From Klebsiella pneumoniae (GTDB lineage Bacteria > Pseudomonadota > Gammaproteobacteria > Ga0077536): a DNA stretch of 37,962 bases. Positions within the stretch are counted from its first letter, which is position 1. Every line of letters begins with the position of its first letter. The DNA lies in the NCBI GenBank assembly GCA_945862315.1, contig CAMAXW010000035.1:1-37962 (forward strand), read 5' to 3'. Both the position numbers and the translations under genes were made by a program. Positions 26,640 through 36,771 of the stretch are shown piece by piece. The notes beneath the pieces are model-generated. The model saw nothing but the letters and a program-made list of their open reading frames with translations, had not been told where the DNA came from and made no database searches.

Positions 26640-28010
26640 ATGGCTGATTCCCAAGAACGTAAATATTTCGGCACCGACGGGGTGCGCGGCCGCGTCGGCG
26701 TGGCCCCCATCACACCGGACTTTGTGATGAAACTGGGCTGGGCCGCCGGCCGTGTTTTTGCCCGCGGCGCGCGTGGTAAACCCAAGGTGCTCATTGGCAA
26801 AGATACCCGGGTGTCAGGGTATATGTTCGAAAGTGCGCTCGAAGCTGGGTTGTCTGCTGCCGGCGTCGACATCCTTTTGTTGGGCCCGATGCCAACCCCA
26901 GGCATTGCCTATCTCACCCGAACGTTCCACGCGCAAGCCGGGATTGTTATCAGTGCCTCGCACAATCCCTTTGATGACAACGGCATCAAATTCTTTTCTG
27001 GCGCAGGCACGAAACTGCCCGACGAAACCGAACTCGCCATCGAACGCGAGCTCGACGAACCCTATACCTACGCGAGCTCGCGCGAACTCGGCAAAGCCCA
27101 CCGCGTGCAAGACGCCGCAGGACGCTACATCGAATTCTGCAAGAGCACCTTGGCGAGTGGCATCGATTTAGCCGGGCTAAAAATTGTGGTTGATTGCGCG
27201 CACGGAGCGACCTATCACATTGCCCCGGAAGTCTTCGAAGAACTGGGCGCGCATGTCATCGTGATGGGCGCGCAGCCCGACGGCTTTAATATCAACGAGG
27301 GCGTCGGTGCAACCGCGCCAGCGGCGCTGCAGCGACGGGTGGTGGCCGAGGCGGCCGATGTGGGCATTGCGTTAGATGGCGACGGTGACCGCCTCATCAT
27401 GGTGGACCATGAAGGTCGGGTGCTGGACGGCGACGAACTCACTTTCATCATCGCGCGCCATCGGCAGCGCTTGGGTCGCTTGACGGGGGCCGTGGTCGGC
27501 ACTCACATGAGTAATCTGGGTTTGGAAATCGCGCTGCGTGATAACGGGCTGGATTTTCATCGCGCCAAAGTAGGCGACCGCCACATTCTTGAAATGCTCC
27601 ACGCCAATGGCTGGTCCCTAGGCGGTGAATCTTCGGGGCACATCATTTGTCTGGATCTAACCAGCACCGGGGATGGGATCATCTCCGCCCTCCAGGTCAT
27701 TGAATCCATGTTGGTCGAGCAGCAAGCGCTGGCGGAGCTTGGCCGGGGCATGAGCAAGTTTCCCCAGATATTGCTCAACGTGCGTCTGGCACAGCGCTTT
27801 GATATCACCGAATCTCGCCAAATCGCGGCCGCGGTAGCGGAAGTCGAGCAGCGGCTGGCTGGGGACGGGCGGGTGCTATTAAGACCTTCCGGCACCGAGC
27901 CCCTCATCCGGATCATGGTTGAGGGGCGCGATGAGGCGCTAGTGACCGAGCTGGCAGGTTACTTAGCGGATGTGGTGACCCAGTCGGTAGGTGTTTCCAC
28001 CGCCGACTGA
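26640..28010 (+). CDS. glmM: Phosphoglucosamine mutase GlmM
   Basis: This 456-residue enzyme converts glucosamine-6-P to glucosamine-1-P for peptidoglycan and LPS. It has [10 protein letters not shown] at the N-terminus, the phosphoserine loop [15 protein letters not shown], the metal loop [12 protein letters not shown], the sugar loop [12 protein letters not shown] and the phosphate loop [15 protein letters not shown]. All catalytic loops are intact. In E. coli folP lies between ftsH and glmM; here only 108 bases separate them and nothing resembling folP is seen. dapD converges from the other side. Confidence 0.98.
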   Translation: MADSQERKYFGTDGVRGRVGVAPITPDFVMKLGWAAGRVFARGARGKPKVLIGKDTRVSGYMFESALEAGLSAAGVDILLLGPMPTPGIAYLTRTFHAQAGIVISASHNPFDDNGIKFFSGAGTKLPDETELAIERELDEPYTYASSRELGKAHRVQDAAGRYIEFCKSTLASGIDLAGLKIVVDCAHGATYHIAPEVFEELGAHVIVMGAQPDGFNINEGVGATAPAALQRRVVAEAADVGIALDGDGDRLIMVDHEGRVLDGDELTFIIARHRQRLGRLTGAVVGTHMSNLGLEIALRDNGLDFHRAKVGDRHILEMLHANGWSLGGESSGHIICLDLTSTGDGIISALQVIESMLVEQQALAELGRGMSKFPQILLNVRLAQRFDITESRQIAAAVAEVEQRLAGDGRVLLRPSGTEPLIRIMVEGRDEALVTELAGYLADVVTQSVGVSTAD

Positions 28011-28027
28011 GCGGCCTAACCTCTGGG

Positions 28028-28849
28028 CTAATCGTCGCGGAGCAATTCGTTGATGCTGACTTTGGCCCGCGTCTGCGCATCGACCCGTTTGACGATAACC
28101 GCGCAGTACAGGCTGTGACTGCGGTCGGCCGACGGCAAGCTGCCGGCCACGACGACTGATCCGGGTGGCACGTAGCCGTGGCTAATCTGGCCGGTGGCGC
28201 GGTCGAGAATTTTGGTGCTTTGGCCCAGAAATACGCCCATTGAAATCACCGATCCCTCGCCTACGATCACCCCCTCCACGACTTCGGAACGCGCGCCGAC
28301 GAAGCAATTGTCCTCAATGATGGTCGGCGACGCTTGGAGTGGCTCCAAGACCCCACCGATGCCGACGCCCCCCGACAAATGTACGTTCTTGCCGATTTGC
28401 GCGCACGAACCAACCGTCGCCCAAGTATCGACCATGGTGCCGCTATCGACGTACGCGCCGATGTTCACGTAACTGGGCATGAGGATGACGCCCGGGGCGA
28501 TGTAACTGCCACGGCGCGCAATGGCCGGCGGGACGATGCGTGCGCCGATCCGCCGAAAATCCTCTGCGCTCGCGCCGGCAAATTTACTCTGAACCTTATC
28601 GAAATACTGGGTGTGCCCGCCGTCCATGACCGCGTTGTCGTTTAGGCGAAAACTCAGCAAGACAGCTTTTTTAGCCCATTCGTTGACAATCCATTGACCA
28701 TCGCGCTTCTCGGCGACGCGTAGCTCGCCGGTATCAAGGAGTGCCAGCGTTTCTTCGACCGCTGCGTGAATTGCGGCGGAGGCGGTGCTAGGGGTGAGGG
28801 TGGCGCGGTCTTCGAAGGCCCGGTCAATCAGGCGAGAAAGTGCTTCCAT
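28028..28849 (-). CDS. dapD: Tetrahydrodipicolinate N-succinyltransferase DapD
   Basis: This 273-residue protein transfers succinyl from succinyl-CoA to tetrahydrodipicolinate. An N-terminal helical domain ([18 protein letters not shown]) precedes a left-handed beta helix of hexapeptide repeats. Landmarks are [53 protein letters not shown], and [19 protein letters not shown]. Length is as in E. coli (274). It lies 18 bases after dapC on the same strand and converges with glmM with 17 bases between. Confidence 0.97.
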   Translation of the reverse strand: MEALSRLIDRAFEDRATLTPSTASAAIHAAVEETLALLDTGELRVAEKRDGQWIVNEWAKKAVLLSFRLNDNAVMDGGHTQYFDKVQSKFAGASAEDFRRIGARIVPPAIARRGSYIAPGVILMPSYVNIGAYVDSGTMVDTWATVGSCAQIGKNVHLSGGVGIGGVLEPLQASPTIIEDNCFVGARSEVVEGVIVGEGSVISMGVFLGQSTKILDRATGQISHGYVPPGSVVVAGSLPSADRSHSLYCAVIVKRVDAQTRAKVSINELLRDD

Positions 28850-28867
28850 CGTGTGGGATTCCGAAAA

Positions 28868-30067
28868 TTAGGAGAGTTGGAGCAGGGCGTGAATGCGGCG
28901 TGCCGCCTCCACGCAGTCGTCGAGCGAGGCGACCAGCGCTAAGCGGAGCCGCCCGCTGCCTGGATTTCGCCCGCCTTCTTCGCGTGCGAGAAAGCTGCCC
29001 GGCAGCGTCAACACGTGGGCTTGCGCCCACAGTTGGCGGCAGAGCGCGGTTTCATCGCAATCAAACTGTGGCCACAGATAAAAGCCCCCGGCAGGGCTGG
29101 CGATCTGGGAAACGCCGGCCAGGATGGGGGTTACGGCCTGAAATTTGGCGCGATACAACGCACGATTGGCGATGACGTGGGCTTCGTCACGCCACGCCGC
29201 CACACTGGCGGCCTGTACCTGCAGCGACATCGCGGCGCCGTGATAGGTGCGATAGCGCAGAAATTCCGCCATTAAAGTGGGGTCGCCGGCCACAAAGCCT
29301 GAACGCAACCCCGGCGCATTGGAGCGTTTAGACAAGCTGTGCATGACCAAGCAACGGCGAAAATCGGTGCGCCCACTCGCCCACGCGGCTTCCAATAGCC
29401 CGCACGGAGGGGACAACTCGTCCAGATAGAGTTCGGAATAGCACTCATCCGATACCACGCTGAAGTCATAGCGATCGGCAAGTTCTAACAGTTGTACGAA
29501 GTCTGCTTGCGCCATCACGGCGCCCGACGGATTGGCCGGCGAGCAGATATAGACCATCCCGCAGCGCGCCCAAACGGCGGGGTCTACCGCGGCAAAGTCT
29601 GGCAGGAAGCCGCGTTCGGCGGGACAGGGTAAAAAATAAGGCGTGGCACCCGCGAGCAACGCCGCACCCTCATAGATTTGATAAAACGGGTTGGGCATCG
29701 CGATCAGATTTTTGGCCGTGTCGCGGTCCGTCACACATTGCGCAATCGCAAACAACGCCTCGCGGGTGCCATTGACCGGCAGGACCATGGTGTCGCCCCG
29801 AACGGCACCTTCTGGCAGCCGAAAACGCTGGGCTAGCCAGTGGGCGATGGTGTTGCGCAGTTCGTCCGAACCTTTGGTCGCCGGGTATTTAGCGGTGCCG
29901 TCTAGCGCGGCAATCAGCGCGTCTAGCACCAAGCGCGGCGTTGGGTGCTGGGGTTCGCCGATCGACAAGTTGATGGGCGTCAGCGCCCGATTGGGTTCTA
30001 CCCCGTCGCGCAAGGCAGTTAATCGCTCGAAAGGGTAAGGCTGCAGTTTAGCGAGGCCAGGATTCAT
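28868..30067 (-). CDS. dapC: Succinyldiaminopimelate transaminase DapC
   Basis: This 399-residue class I/II aminotransferase begins [20 protein letters not shown]. It has [27 protein letters not shown], the ANPSGAV motif with its PLP-contacting Asn, SDECYSELY, and the PLP Lys in [17 protein letters not shown]. It converts N-succinyl-2-amino-6-ketopimelate to N-succinyl-diaminopimelate, the step after DapD, and the two genes form an operon. The start at 30067 is chosen from family homology; 44 additional upstream in-frame codons show none. It is divergent from leuB. Confidence 0.93.
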   Translation of the reverse strand: MNPGLAKLQPYPFERLTALRDGVEPNRALTPINLSIGEPQHPTPRLVLDALIAALDGTAKYPATKGSDELRNTIAHWLAQRFRLPEGAVRGDTMVLPVNGTREALFAIAQCVTDRDTAKNLIAMPNPFYQIYEGAALLAGATPYFLPCPAERGFLPDFAAVDPAVWARCGMVYICSPANPSGAVMAQADFVQLLELADRYDFSVVSDECYSELYLDELSPPCGLLEAAWASGRTDFRRCLVMHSLSKRSNAPGLRSGFVAGDPTLMAEFLRYRTYHGAAMSLQVQAASVAAWRDEAHVIANRALYRAKFQAVTPILAGVSQIASPAGGFYLWPQFDCDETALCRQLWAQAHVLTLPGSFLAREEGGRNPGSGRLRLALVASLDDCVEAARRIHALLQLS

Positions 30068-30091
30068 GGGGGGGTGCCTAGAGCGGGAACG

Positions 30092-30110
30092 GGCTCTAGT
30101 ATAGAGAGCC
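30092..30110. promoter_or_regulatory. Inverted repeat in the dapC/leuB divergent region
   Basis: GGCTCT (30092-30097) and AGAGCC (30105-30110) flank AGTATAG, a perfect 6-bp dyad with a TA-rich centre that could overlap a -10 box in either direction. It lies in the 123-base gap between the dapC and leuB starts. No regulator can be assigned. Confidence 0.35.
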
Positions 30111-30190
30111 GGGATGGCTTCGGCATCGGTATGCGGCGATCCTATCTTTCGGTTATCCTCACAGCCCTTTTTTGCTGGCGGGTGCACGCG

Positions 30191-31264
30191 ATGGCGCACA
30201 AGATTTTGCTGATCGAGGGGGATGGCATTGGTCCGGAAATCGTGGCGGTGGCGCGCGCGGTACTGGACGCCCTGCGCGAGCGCTATGGGCTGGCAATCGA
30301 GCTAGAAAACGCCCTGATGGGTGGTTGCGCGGTGGACGCTTGTGGCGATCCCCTCCCGGCGGCAACGCTGGCGGCGGCCCACGCCGCGGATGCCATTTTG
30401 CTCGGCGCGGTGGGCGGCCCTAAATGGGATCGCATTGCCCGCGACCAGCGGCCAGAACGCGGTTTGCTGCGCCTGCGGGCCGGGCTCGGTCTGTTCTGCA
30501 ATCTGCGCCCGGTGCTACTTTTTGATGCGCTCGCCGACGCATCCACCCTCAAGCCCGAGGTGGTGCGCGGCCTAGACATCGTGATCGTACGTGAACTCAC
30601 CGGCGACATTTATTTTGGCCAGCCGCGCGGCATCGAGACCCTGCCAGACGGCACTCGCACCGGTCGCAATACGATGATTTATACCGAGGCGGAGATTCGT
30701 CGCATCGCGCACGCCGCGTTTCGGCTTGCCGGCGAGCGACAAGGGCGGTTGTGCTCTGTGGACAAAGCGAATGTCCTGGAAACCACTGAACTTTGGCGCG
30801 AGGTGGTGAGCGAACTGGCGGCCGACTACCCGGCGGTCACACTCAGCCACCTGTATGTCGACAACGCCGCCATGCAGTTGGTGCGGGCGCCGAAACAATT
30901 TGATGTCATCGTCACCGGTAATCTCTTTGGCGACATCCTCTCGGATCTAGCCTCGATGCTCACCGGTTCCATTGGGATGTTGCCCTCGGCCTCTCTGGAT
31001 GCCCATAACAAAGGCCTCTACGAGCCTATCCATGGCTCGGCCCCGGATTTGGCGGGCCGTAATCTGGCCAATCCTCTCGCGACAGTTTTGTCTGTTGCCA
31101 TGATGTTGCGTCACTCGTTGAACGAAGGGGCGCACGCCCAGCGTATTGAGAAAGCGGTAGCCCAAGTGTTGGCAGCCGGCGCGCGCACGGCCGATATTCA
31201 GCGTCCCGGTCTACCCGCGTTGGGTACGCGGGAGATGGGCGAACTGGTGATCGCGGCGCTCTAA
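30191..31264 (+). CDS. leuB: 3-isopropylmalate dehydrogenase LeuB
   Basis: This 357-residue enzyme oxidises 3-isopropylmalate in leucine synthesis. It begins [20 protein letters not shown]. It has [13 protein letters not shown], the substrate-binding arginines in [51 protein letters not shown], and the NAD motif [10 protein letters not shown]-like [14 protein letters not shown]. The start at 30191 fits the family; no strong ribosome binding site is seen. An isocitrate or tartrate dehydrogenase is unlikely given these motifs. leuC and leuD, usually just upstream, are not here. asd follows after 25 bases. Confidence 0.95.
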   Translation: MAHKILLIEGDGIGPEIVAVARAVLDALRERYGLAIELENALMGGCAVDACGDPLPAATLAAAHAADAILLGAVGGPKWDRIARDQRPERGLLRLRAGLGLFCNLRPVLLFDALADASTLKPEVVRGLDIVIVRELTGDIYFGQPRGIETLPDGTRTGRNTMIYTEAEIRRIAHAAFRLAGERQGRLCSVDKANVLETTELWREVVSELAADYPAVTLSHLYVDNAAMQLVRAPKQFDVIVTGNLFGDILSDLASMLTGSIGMLPSASLDAHNKGLYEPIHGSAPDLAGRNLANPLATVLSVAMMLRHSLNEGAHAQRIEKAVAQVLAAGARTADIQRPGLPALGTREMGELVIAAL

Positions 31265-31289
31265 GCGCTCGCTTGCAAAGGAACAGACA

Positions 31290-32312
31290 ATGAAACGCAA
31301 ATTCGATGTGGCCGTGGTGGGGGCAACTGGCGCGGTCGGTGAGGCCATGTTGTCTATTTTGGCCGAACGAAAATTCCCTTACGGGAAGGTCTACGCCGTG
31401 GCCAGTGCCCGTTCGGCGGGTAATCGGGTGGCGTTTGGCAACGGCTATTTGTCTGTCCAAGACCTCGACACTTTCGATTTCAGTACGGTGCAAATTGGGC
31501 TGTTTTCACCCGGTGCGGCAGTCTCCGCGATCTTTGCGCCGAAGGCGGCAGCCGCGGGTTGTGTGGTGATCGACAACACCTCTCAGTTTCGTTACGACGC
31601 CGACGTTCCTTTGGTTGTCCCCGAGGTTAACCCCGAAGCCATCGGCAATTGGCGCGCTCGCGGCATCATTGCCAACCCCAACTGCTCGACCATCCAGATG
31701 CTGGTGGCGCTAAAACCGCTGCACGACGCAGTGGGCATCGAGCGCATTAACGTATGTACCTATCAGGCTGTGTCGGGTACCGGAAAAGAGGCGATTGAAG
31801 AACTGGCGAGCCAAACGGCGAGCTTGCTCAACGGCAACGCCGTCGCCGCCAAAGTTTACCCGCGCCAGATTGCGTTCAACTGTTTGCCGCAAATCGATGT
31901 CTTTATGGACAATGGCTACACCAAAGAAGAAATGAAAATGGTGTGGGAAACCCGCAAGATCATGGGCGATGAATCTATTCAAGTGAATGCGACGGCAGTG
32001 CGAGTACCGGTGTTTTTTGGGCATTCCGAGGCGATTCACATCGAGACACGGCGCAAAATAGACGCCGAAAGCGCCCGCGAACTACTTCGCAAAGCCCCCG
32101 GGGTTAAAGTCATCGATGAACGTCGCGATGGCAGCTACCCTACCGCCGTTACTGACGCGGCCAATGGTGATGCGGTATTCGTAGGTCGCGTGCGCGAGGA
32201 CATATCTCACCCGCGTGGGCTGAACCTCTGGGTGGTCGCAGACAATGTGCGTAAAGGTGCCGCACTTAATAGTATTCAGATCGCTGAAATTTTGGTAAAA
32301 AACTATCTCTAA
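31290..32312 (+). CDS. asd: Aspartate-semialdehyde dehydrogenase Asd
   Basis: This 340-residue enzyme makes aspartate semialdehyde, the branch point to lysine, threonine and methionine. It begins MKRKFDVAVVGATGAVGEAM, a Rossmann motif. The nucleophilic Cys is in GIIANPNCSTIQMLVAL, followed by NVCTYQAVSGTGKEAIEEL and the ATAVRVPVFFGHSEAI region with its catalytic His. The C-terminus (GLNLWVVADNVRKGAALN) is typical. AAAGGA precedes the ATG. It lies between leuB and fimV, as in Pseudomonas-type chromosomes. Confidence 0.98.
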   Translation: MKRKFDVAVVGATGAVGEAMLSILAERKFPYGKVYAVASARSAGNRVAFGNGYLSVQDLDTFDFSTVQIGLFSPGAAVSAIFAPKAAAAGCVVIDNTSQFRYDADVPLVVPEVNPEAIGNWRARGIIANPNCSTIQMLVALKPLHDAVGIERINVCTYQAVSGTGKEAIEELASQTASLLNGNAVAAKVYPRQIAFNCLPQIDVFMDNGYTKEEMKMVWETRKIMGDESIQVNATAVRVPVFFGHSEAIHIETRRKIDAESARELLRKAPGVKVIDERRDGSYPTAVTDAANGDAVFVGRVREDISHPRGLNLWVVADNVRKGAALNSIQIAEILVKNYL

Positions 32313-32352
32313 GTTATAGTTAACCTTGGATTATAAAGTTCCTTCGCAGGTC

Positions 32353-32404
32353 GCGACCTAAAATGCTTTTGGGCAGTCAAGCCCAACTGCAGAGGCTAGG
32401 TCGC
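32353..32404 (+). promoter_or_regulatory. Structured fimV leader
   Basis: In the 130-base gap between asd and fimV, GCGACCTA (32353-32360) pairs with TAGGTCGC (32397-32404). This encloses an inner hairpin TTGGGC-AGTCAA-GCCCAA. A perfect palindrome AGGTCGCGACCT (32348-32359) overlaps the left arm, so two alternative folds are possible. No T-run follows, so it is not an ordinary asd terminator. An A/T-rich TATAAA at 32332-32337 could be a -10 box, but no good -35 box matches it. Confidence 0.45.
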
Positions 32405-32442
32405 AGGCCCGCGTATACCCAGCGCGATTGAGGAAGCCCATC

Positions 32443-35400
32443 ATGCTACGGAAAACCGCCGTTGCTCTCGCCATCTCACTGGTGATGCCTTCCGCCGTCT
32501 GGGCTGTGGGCCTTGGCACGCTCAAGGCATCATCCGGCCTCAACCAACCGTTTGCGGGCAAAATTGAAATTCTCGGCGCGACTGCGGCCGATCTTGAATC
32601 CCTCAACGTCAAGTTGGCGGATGCCGCGCAATTTGATCGCGCTGGTGTGGCACGTTCCACCGTACTGCTGAAACTCAAGTTCGAAATTATCGTCAATGCT
32701 GGGGGTGTGGATTACGTTCGTGTTTCCAGCAGCGAAGCGGTGCGCGAGCCCTACCTCAATTTCCTGCTTGAACTGACTTGGGCGCAGGGGCGCATGGTGC
32801 GCGAATACACCGCCCTGCTGGATCCGCCGCTCTACGACACCCAGCGCACGCAATTGCGCAGCGCGCCGATCGCCGCCCCGGTGAAACCCGCCGTTGGCCA
32901 AACACGGGCTCGACCTGCCGCTGCGGTCACCGGCGAAGCCGCAGCAACCGCCTCGGTGCAGTCCCACGACACCCTGTGGGCGTTGGCGATGCGCTACCGC
33001 CCGGATTCCTCAGTCAGTGCGCAACAAATGATGCTGGCTCTACTACGCGCCAATCCAGACGGCTTCCCAACCGGCAACGTCAACGTGTTGAAGCAAGGCG
33101 CGGTGTTACGGATCCCTAACGCGGCCGAAATCAACGAGCTGAGCCGCGCTGAAGCGGCGGCCGAGATCCAACGCCAAACGAGCGCTTGGCAAGATTATCG
33201 CCAAGCGGCGGCGGCTCGGCCGGCACCCCAAGCAGCGGCGCCTGCAGCCTTACCGGCGTCCGAGGACCTGCTGCCAGAGCCGGCCACCGCACCGCAGGCG
33301 CCGGCTCCCAAGGATGCCCGTTTGGAAGTTGTGACGCCGGCCATCGCCGGACAACCCGCCACCGCTCCCCGTGGTGGGGAGGTGGCATCGCCGCCTGCTG
33401 ATGCCACTAGCGAGATGCTGGCTCAGGAAATGGCGACCACACAGACCAATGAATCTGACGAACTCAAGGCCAAATTGACCGAGGCTGAGGGCATCATCGA
33501 TTTGCTGCAGCGACAAGTGCAAATCAAAGATGAGGAACTCGCACGCTTGCAAGCTAACTTAGGCGGCGTTGGCGATTTGGCCACGCAGCCCGCTGGTGCG
33601 CCCGCGGCCAGTGCGACGCCGGCGGCCGACGCCAGCGCGACCCCAGCACCCGCCGCCAGCACGACGCCGGCACTCGACGACATTGCGACGCTGGCTGCCG
33701 ACGACAGCGCGACCCCAGCACCCGCAGCCAGTGCGACCCCAGCACCCGCAGCCACGCCGACACCCGAGGCAAAAGCTGCGGTACCAGTGGCGGTTGCCCC
33801 TGACAGCGAAACGGCTTTGGACGCACTCGTACCAGCGTCTTTGCGCAATCTCGTGCCTGGTGGCGCGCTAACCATCATTGGCATTCTGGGATCTTTGCTG
33901 GCCCTCGGCATTGCGGCACTCATGCGTGCGCTGTCCGGGCGCCGAGTGTTGGGCGATCGCCCAGCCGCAGGGCTCGCCAAAACGCCGGTGGCCGAGCAGG
34001 CGCCTGCGGCGGGCCACCCTGGCGAGATTAACGGGAGCCTGTTGGAGACCTCGCCGGGAGAGACGCCCTTTGACCCATTCTCGCGCACGCTGGAAGCCTC
34101 TAGCGACCAATTGCTGGCAGATACCACGCTAGACCCGCTGGAAGAGGTCAACGTCTATCTGGCGTATGAAAGATTTGATCAGGCCGAAGCCTTAGTCCGT
34201 GAGGTCATCCAGCAGTACCCCAACGAGCCTAAATACAAACTGCGGCTGCTGGAAATTTACTATTCCGCCAACCAGCCCGAGGCCTATGAAAATGCCGCCA
34301 AAGAGCTGCATTTGGCCGTCGGTGAGAACAGCGCGTTATGGGGAAGCGCGGTGGCGATGTGGAATGAAATGTCCCCCACGCACGCGCTACTGGCGCCGCA
34401 CGCCGCCCCCGCTGCGGGGGCTGGGGCCGGGCAAGTTGGGGCTGCTGTCCAATTCGTGGATCTCACGGCACCGAGCGAGACCCCGCAGCACGAGCCACCA
34501 AACGCCGAGGTCGACACCGACCTAGACTTTGATTTAAGCGACCTGTCCGCTGACGGCGTGCTGGGTGACGTGCTGGATTTCACGAGCGACCAGACCGACG
34601 AGCGTCACTTCCTCGATTTAACCGCGACGGTTGAAAAACTCGAACAAGCGGGATTTTTACCGCCCCCCTCGTCTGCCGACGAACCCGAACACGACATGTT
34701 TGATGTGTCGGGAGAATCGCCCGCCAGCGCGCCCTCTGAGCCACCGCTTGAAATCACGACGGACAACGTCAGTTTATTAGACCTGAGCGCCACGGGTGAC
34801 CTCTTCGAGGAGCACACATCGCGGCCACAAGCAGATTCGGTGGCGGGTTTATCTGCGACGGCTTCCGGCGATGGGTTGAGAGCTGAAATCACCGGTCACG
34901 ATCTGTTGAGTCTGGATTTTGATACGGATGAACCGAGTCTGGGGCTCCAAGACCCACTGGCTGCGGCGGACGGTCGGCTCGATTTTGACCTCGACAACTT
35001 GGCAGACGACGAGGACGAGACCCTAGATTTCGACCTCGGCGGGTTGGAACCCACACCACTCACCGAATCCACGGTGTCGGTTCAAACCACCATGGATATC
35101 ACCGGGGCGTCCGAGGATGAATTTAGCCTCGATCTCGATCTCGAACTGGACGATGGCAGTCGCTATGACTTTGACGATTTGGCCCCGCCGCTGGCTGCGG
35201 AAGCCGCTGCAGAGCAAGATTTGCTGCTAAAGAATCCGCTGTTCGACCTGCACACCACGGCGAATCAGGGCGGCAATGTCGACGAGGCCGAACTAGAGTT
35301 CGACCTTGCGCTGCAAGACACCTCCGATTTCTCTGGGATTTTGGTGGATGAGACGCTCGAGATGCCGGCCTCTGCGGCTGCGCATTTTGGTCAGACGCCC

Positions 35401-35844
35401 GCAGAGTCATTAGAAGATTTGACGCGCTCCATGGAAGCTTCCCTCGAGGGCTTCGACTTCGAACAAGACGACGCCACAGACGGGGACGAATTTGCGCTGG
35501 ATCTGTCGGCGGCGACGGAAGCGTTGGGGGACGACGCTCTAGACCTCGATTTCGATTTGGACCTGCCCACTGGCGATGACACCGGCAAATTTTCCACTGA
35601 GGCCGACATGGCGCTAGAACGCACCGGGATGCACTTCGACCGCAGCTCGTTGCTCCCGACCTCAGCTGACGACAATCTGCTCCACTCCGTGGCGGAAGAT
35701 ACCGAAAACAAACTCAATCTGGCGAAAGCCTATATTGAATTGGGTGAACACGCGGCGGCTCGCACCATGCTGGAGGAAGTCGAGAAGGAAGGCTCGTCGA
35801 GCCAGCAGGAAGCCGCGCGGCGGCTCTTGGGCCAGATCCGCTAG
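32443..35844 (+). CDS. fimV: FimV/HubP-type polar hub protein
   Basis: This 1133-residue protein has a signal peptide (MLRKTAVALAISLVMPSAVWA) and the FimV N-terminal domain (VGLGTLKASSGLNQPFAGKI, then VREPYLNFLLEL). It continues with a LysM peptidoglycan-binding domain (about 171-226), a short coiled coil (338-372), an Ala/Pro/Thr/Ser repeat region (380-445) and one transmembrane helix (474-495). The cytoplasmic part has a TPR-like segment (about 575-635) and a very acidic linker with many DLD/DFDL repeats. The C-terminal TPR cap is NKLNLAKAYIELGEHAAA. FimV/HubP proteins sit at the cell pole and organise type IV pili and signalling. The ATG at 32443 is preferred to the TTG at 32428 because GAGGAAG lies seven bases before it. 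Confidence 0.93.
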   Translation: MLRKTAVALAISLVMPSAVWAVGLGTLKASSGLNQPFAGKIEILGATAADLESLNVKLADAAQFDRAGVARSTVLLKLKFEIIVNAGGVDYVRVSSSEAVREPYLNFLLELTWAQGRMVREYTALLDPPLYDTQRTQLRSAPIAAPVKPAVGQTRARPAAAVTGEAAATASVQSHDTLWALAMRYRPDSSVSAQQMMLALLRANPDGFPTGNVNVLKQGAVLRIPNAAEINELSRAEAAAEIQRQTSAWQDYRQAAAARPAPQAAAPAALPASEDLLPEPATAPQAPAPKDARLEVVTPAIAGQPATAPRGGEVASPPADATSEMLAQEMATTQTNESDELKAKLTEAEGIIDLLQRQVQIKDEELARLQANLGGVGDLATQPAGAPAASATPAADASATPAPAASTTPALDDIATLAADDSATPAPAASATPAPAATPTPEAKAAVPVAVAPDSETALDALVPASLRNLVPGGALTIIGILGSLLALGIAALMRALSGRRVLGDRPAAGLAKTPVAEQAPAAGHPGEINGSLLETSPGETPFDPFSRTLEASSDQLLADTTLDPLEEVNVYLAYERFDQAEALVREVIQQYPNEPKYKLRLLEIYYSANQPEAYENAAKELHLAVGENSALWGSAVAMWNEMSPTHALLAPHAAPAAGAGAGQVGAAVQFVDLTAPSETPQHEPPNAEVDTDLDFDLSDLSADGVLGDVLDFTSDQTDERHFLDLTATVEKLEQAGFLPPPSSADEPEHDMFDVSGESPASAPSEPPLEITTDNVSLLDLSATGDLFEEHTSRPQADSVAGLSATASGDGLRAEITGHDLLSLDFDTDEPSLGLQDPLAAADGRLDFDLDNLADDEDETLDFDLGGLEPTPLTESTVSVQTTMDITGASEDEFSLDLDLELDDGSRYDFDDLAPPLAAEAAAEQDLLLKNPLFDLHTTANQGGNVDEAELEFDLALQDTSDFSGILVDETLEMPASAAAHFGQTPAESLEDLTRSMEASLEGFDFEQDDATDGDEFALDLSAATEALGDDALDLDFDLDLPTGDDTGKFSTEADMALERTGMHFDRSSLLPTSADDNLLHSVAEDTENKLNLAKAYIELGEHAAARTMLEEVEKEGSSSQQEAARRLLGQIR

Positions 35845-35846
35845 CG

Positions 35847-35876
35847 CTAAACCGAGCGAGTGCCCGCTCGGTTTAG
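35847..35876. repeat. Perfect 12-bp stem-loop between fimV and truA
   Basis: CTAAACCGAGCG (35847-35858) and CGCTCGGTTTAG (35865-35876) form a perfect 12-bp stem around a six-base loop. It lies three bases after the fimV stop and 14 before the truA ATG. No T-run follows on the plus strand. It may be a weak terminator or an mRNA processing site or stabilising structure. Confidence 0.75.
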
Positions 35877-35890
35877 ACCTCGCCTCAAAT

Positions 35891-36676
35891 ATGCGTATCG
35901 CGCTCGGCATTGAATACGACGGCAGCGCCTTCTGTGGGTGGCAAAGCCAGGTGGACGGTACGGGTGTTCAAGCAGTGGTCGAAGCGGCCCTGTCGGTGGT
36001 AGCCAACGAACCAATAGCCGTTCAGTGCGCTGGCCGGACCGACGCCGGCGTGCATGCCATTTGTCAGGTTGTCCACTTCGATACCCATAGCGAGCGCACA
36101 TCGCGGGCTTGGACCCTCGGTGCTAACGCCCATCTGCCGCGCAGCGTGAGCTTGCGTTGGGCCCAGCCAGTACCCGATCAATTCAATGCTCGCTTCTCCG
36201 CAGAAGCCCGCAGCTACTCGTATTTGCTGATCAATCGACTCACTCGCCCTGGGTTATGGCATGGGCGGGTTAGCTGGGAACACCGACCTTTGGCGGTGGA
36301 GCCCATGCAGGCCGCCGCGCAGCTGTTACTGGGCGAACACGATTTTTCAGCGTTTCGAGCGGCTGGCTGCCAAGCTCGGCATCCGCGCCGCACGGTGCAT
36401 CGTCTAGCGCTGAGTCGCTCCGGCGATTTGGTCTGTGTGAACATCGAAGCCAATGCTTTCCTTCAACACATGGTGAGAAATATCGTGGGTGTGCTGGTAA
36501 AAATTGGTGCGGGGGAGCGGCCTGTTGAATGGGCAGGAGAGGTTTTGGCGGGTCGCGACCGGCGTTTGGGGGGCGTGACCGCGCCCGCCGCCGGACTTTA
36601 TTTTCTGCACCCACGCTACCCATCTACCTTCAACTTGCCGGTAATGACCGGCGCGCAGGCGCCCTTCCCGTTCTGA
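35891..36676 (+). CDS. truA: tRNA pseudouridine synthase A (TruA)
   Basis: This 261-residue enzyme modifies U38-U40 in tRNA anticodon arms. It begins MRIALGIEYDGSAFCGWQSQ. The catalytic Asp is in AVQCAGRTDAGVHAICQV, and SYSYLLINR, GEHDFSAFRAAGCQA and NAFLQHMVRNIVGVLVKIG follow. Length matches the family (E. coli 270). The start at 35891 follows family homology; an upstream in-frame ATG at 35735 lies inside fimV. It belongs to the fimV-truA-trpF-trpB run seen in many gammaproteobacteria. Confidence 0.97.
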   Translation: MRIALGIEYDGSAFCGWQSQVDGTGVQAVVEAALSVVANEPIAVQCAGRTDAGVHAICQVVHFDTHSERTSRAWTLGANAHLPRSVSLRWAQPVPDQFNARFSAEARSYSYLLINRLTRPGLWHGRVSWEHRPLAVEPMQAAAQLLLGEHDFSAFRAAGCQARHPRRTVHRLALSRSGDLVCVNIEANAFLQHMVRNIVGVLVKIGAGERPVEWAGEVLAGRDRRLGGVTAPAAGLYFLHPRYPSTFNLPVMTGAQAPFPF

Positions 36677-36771
36677 GTGGGAATAGGATCCCATCCTGAC
36701 CTTAAAGCATGGATAATGCCGGTTTTAAGGCGTGCGACAGCAGCACGCACCCAGCGTACGTAGGCAGATTG

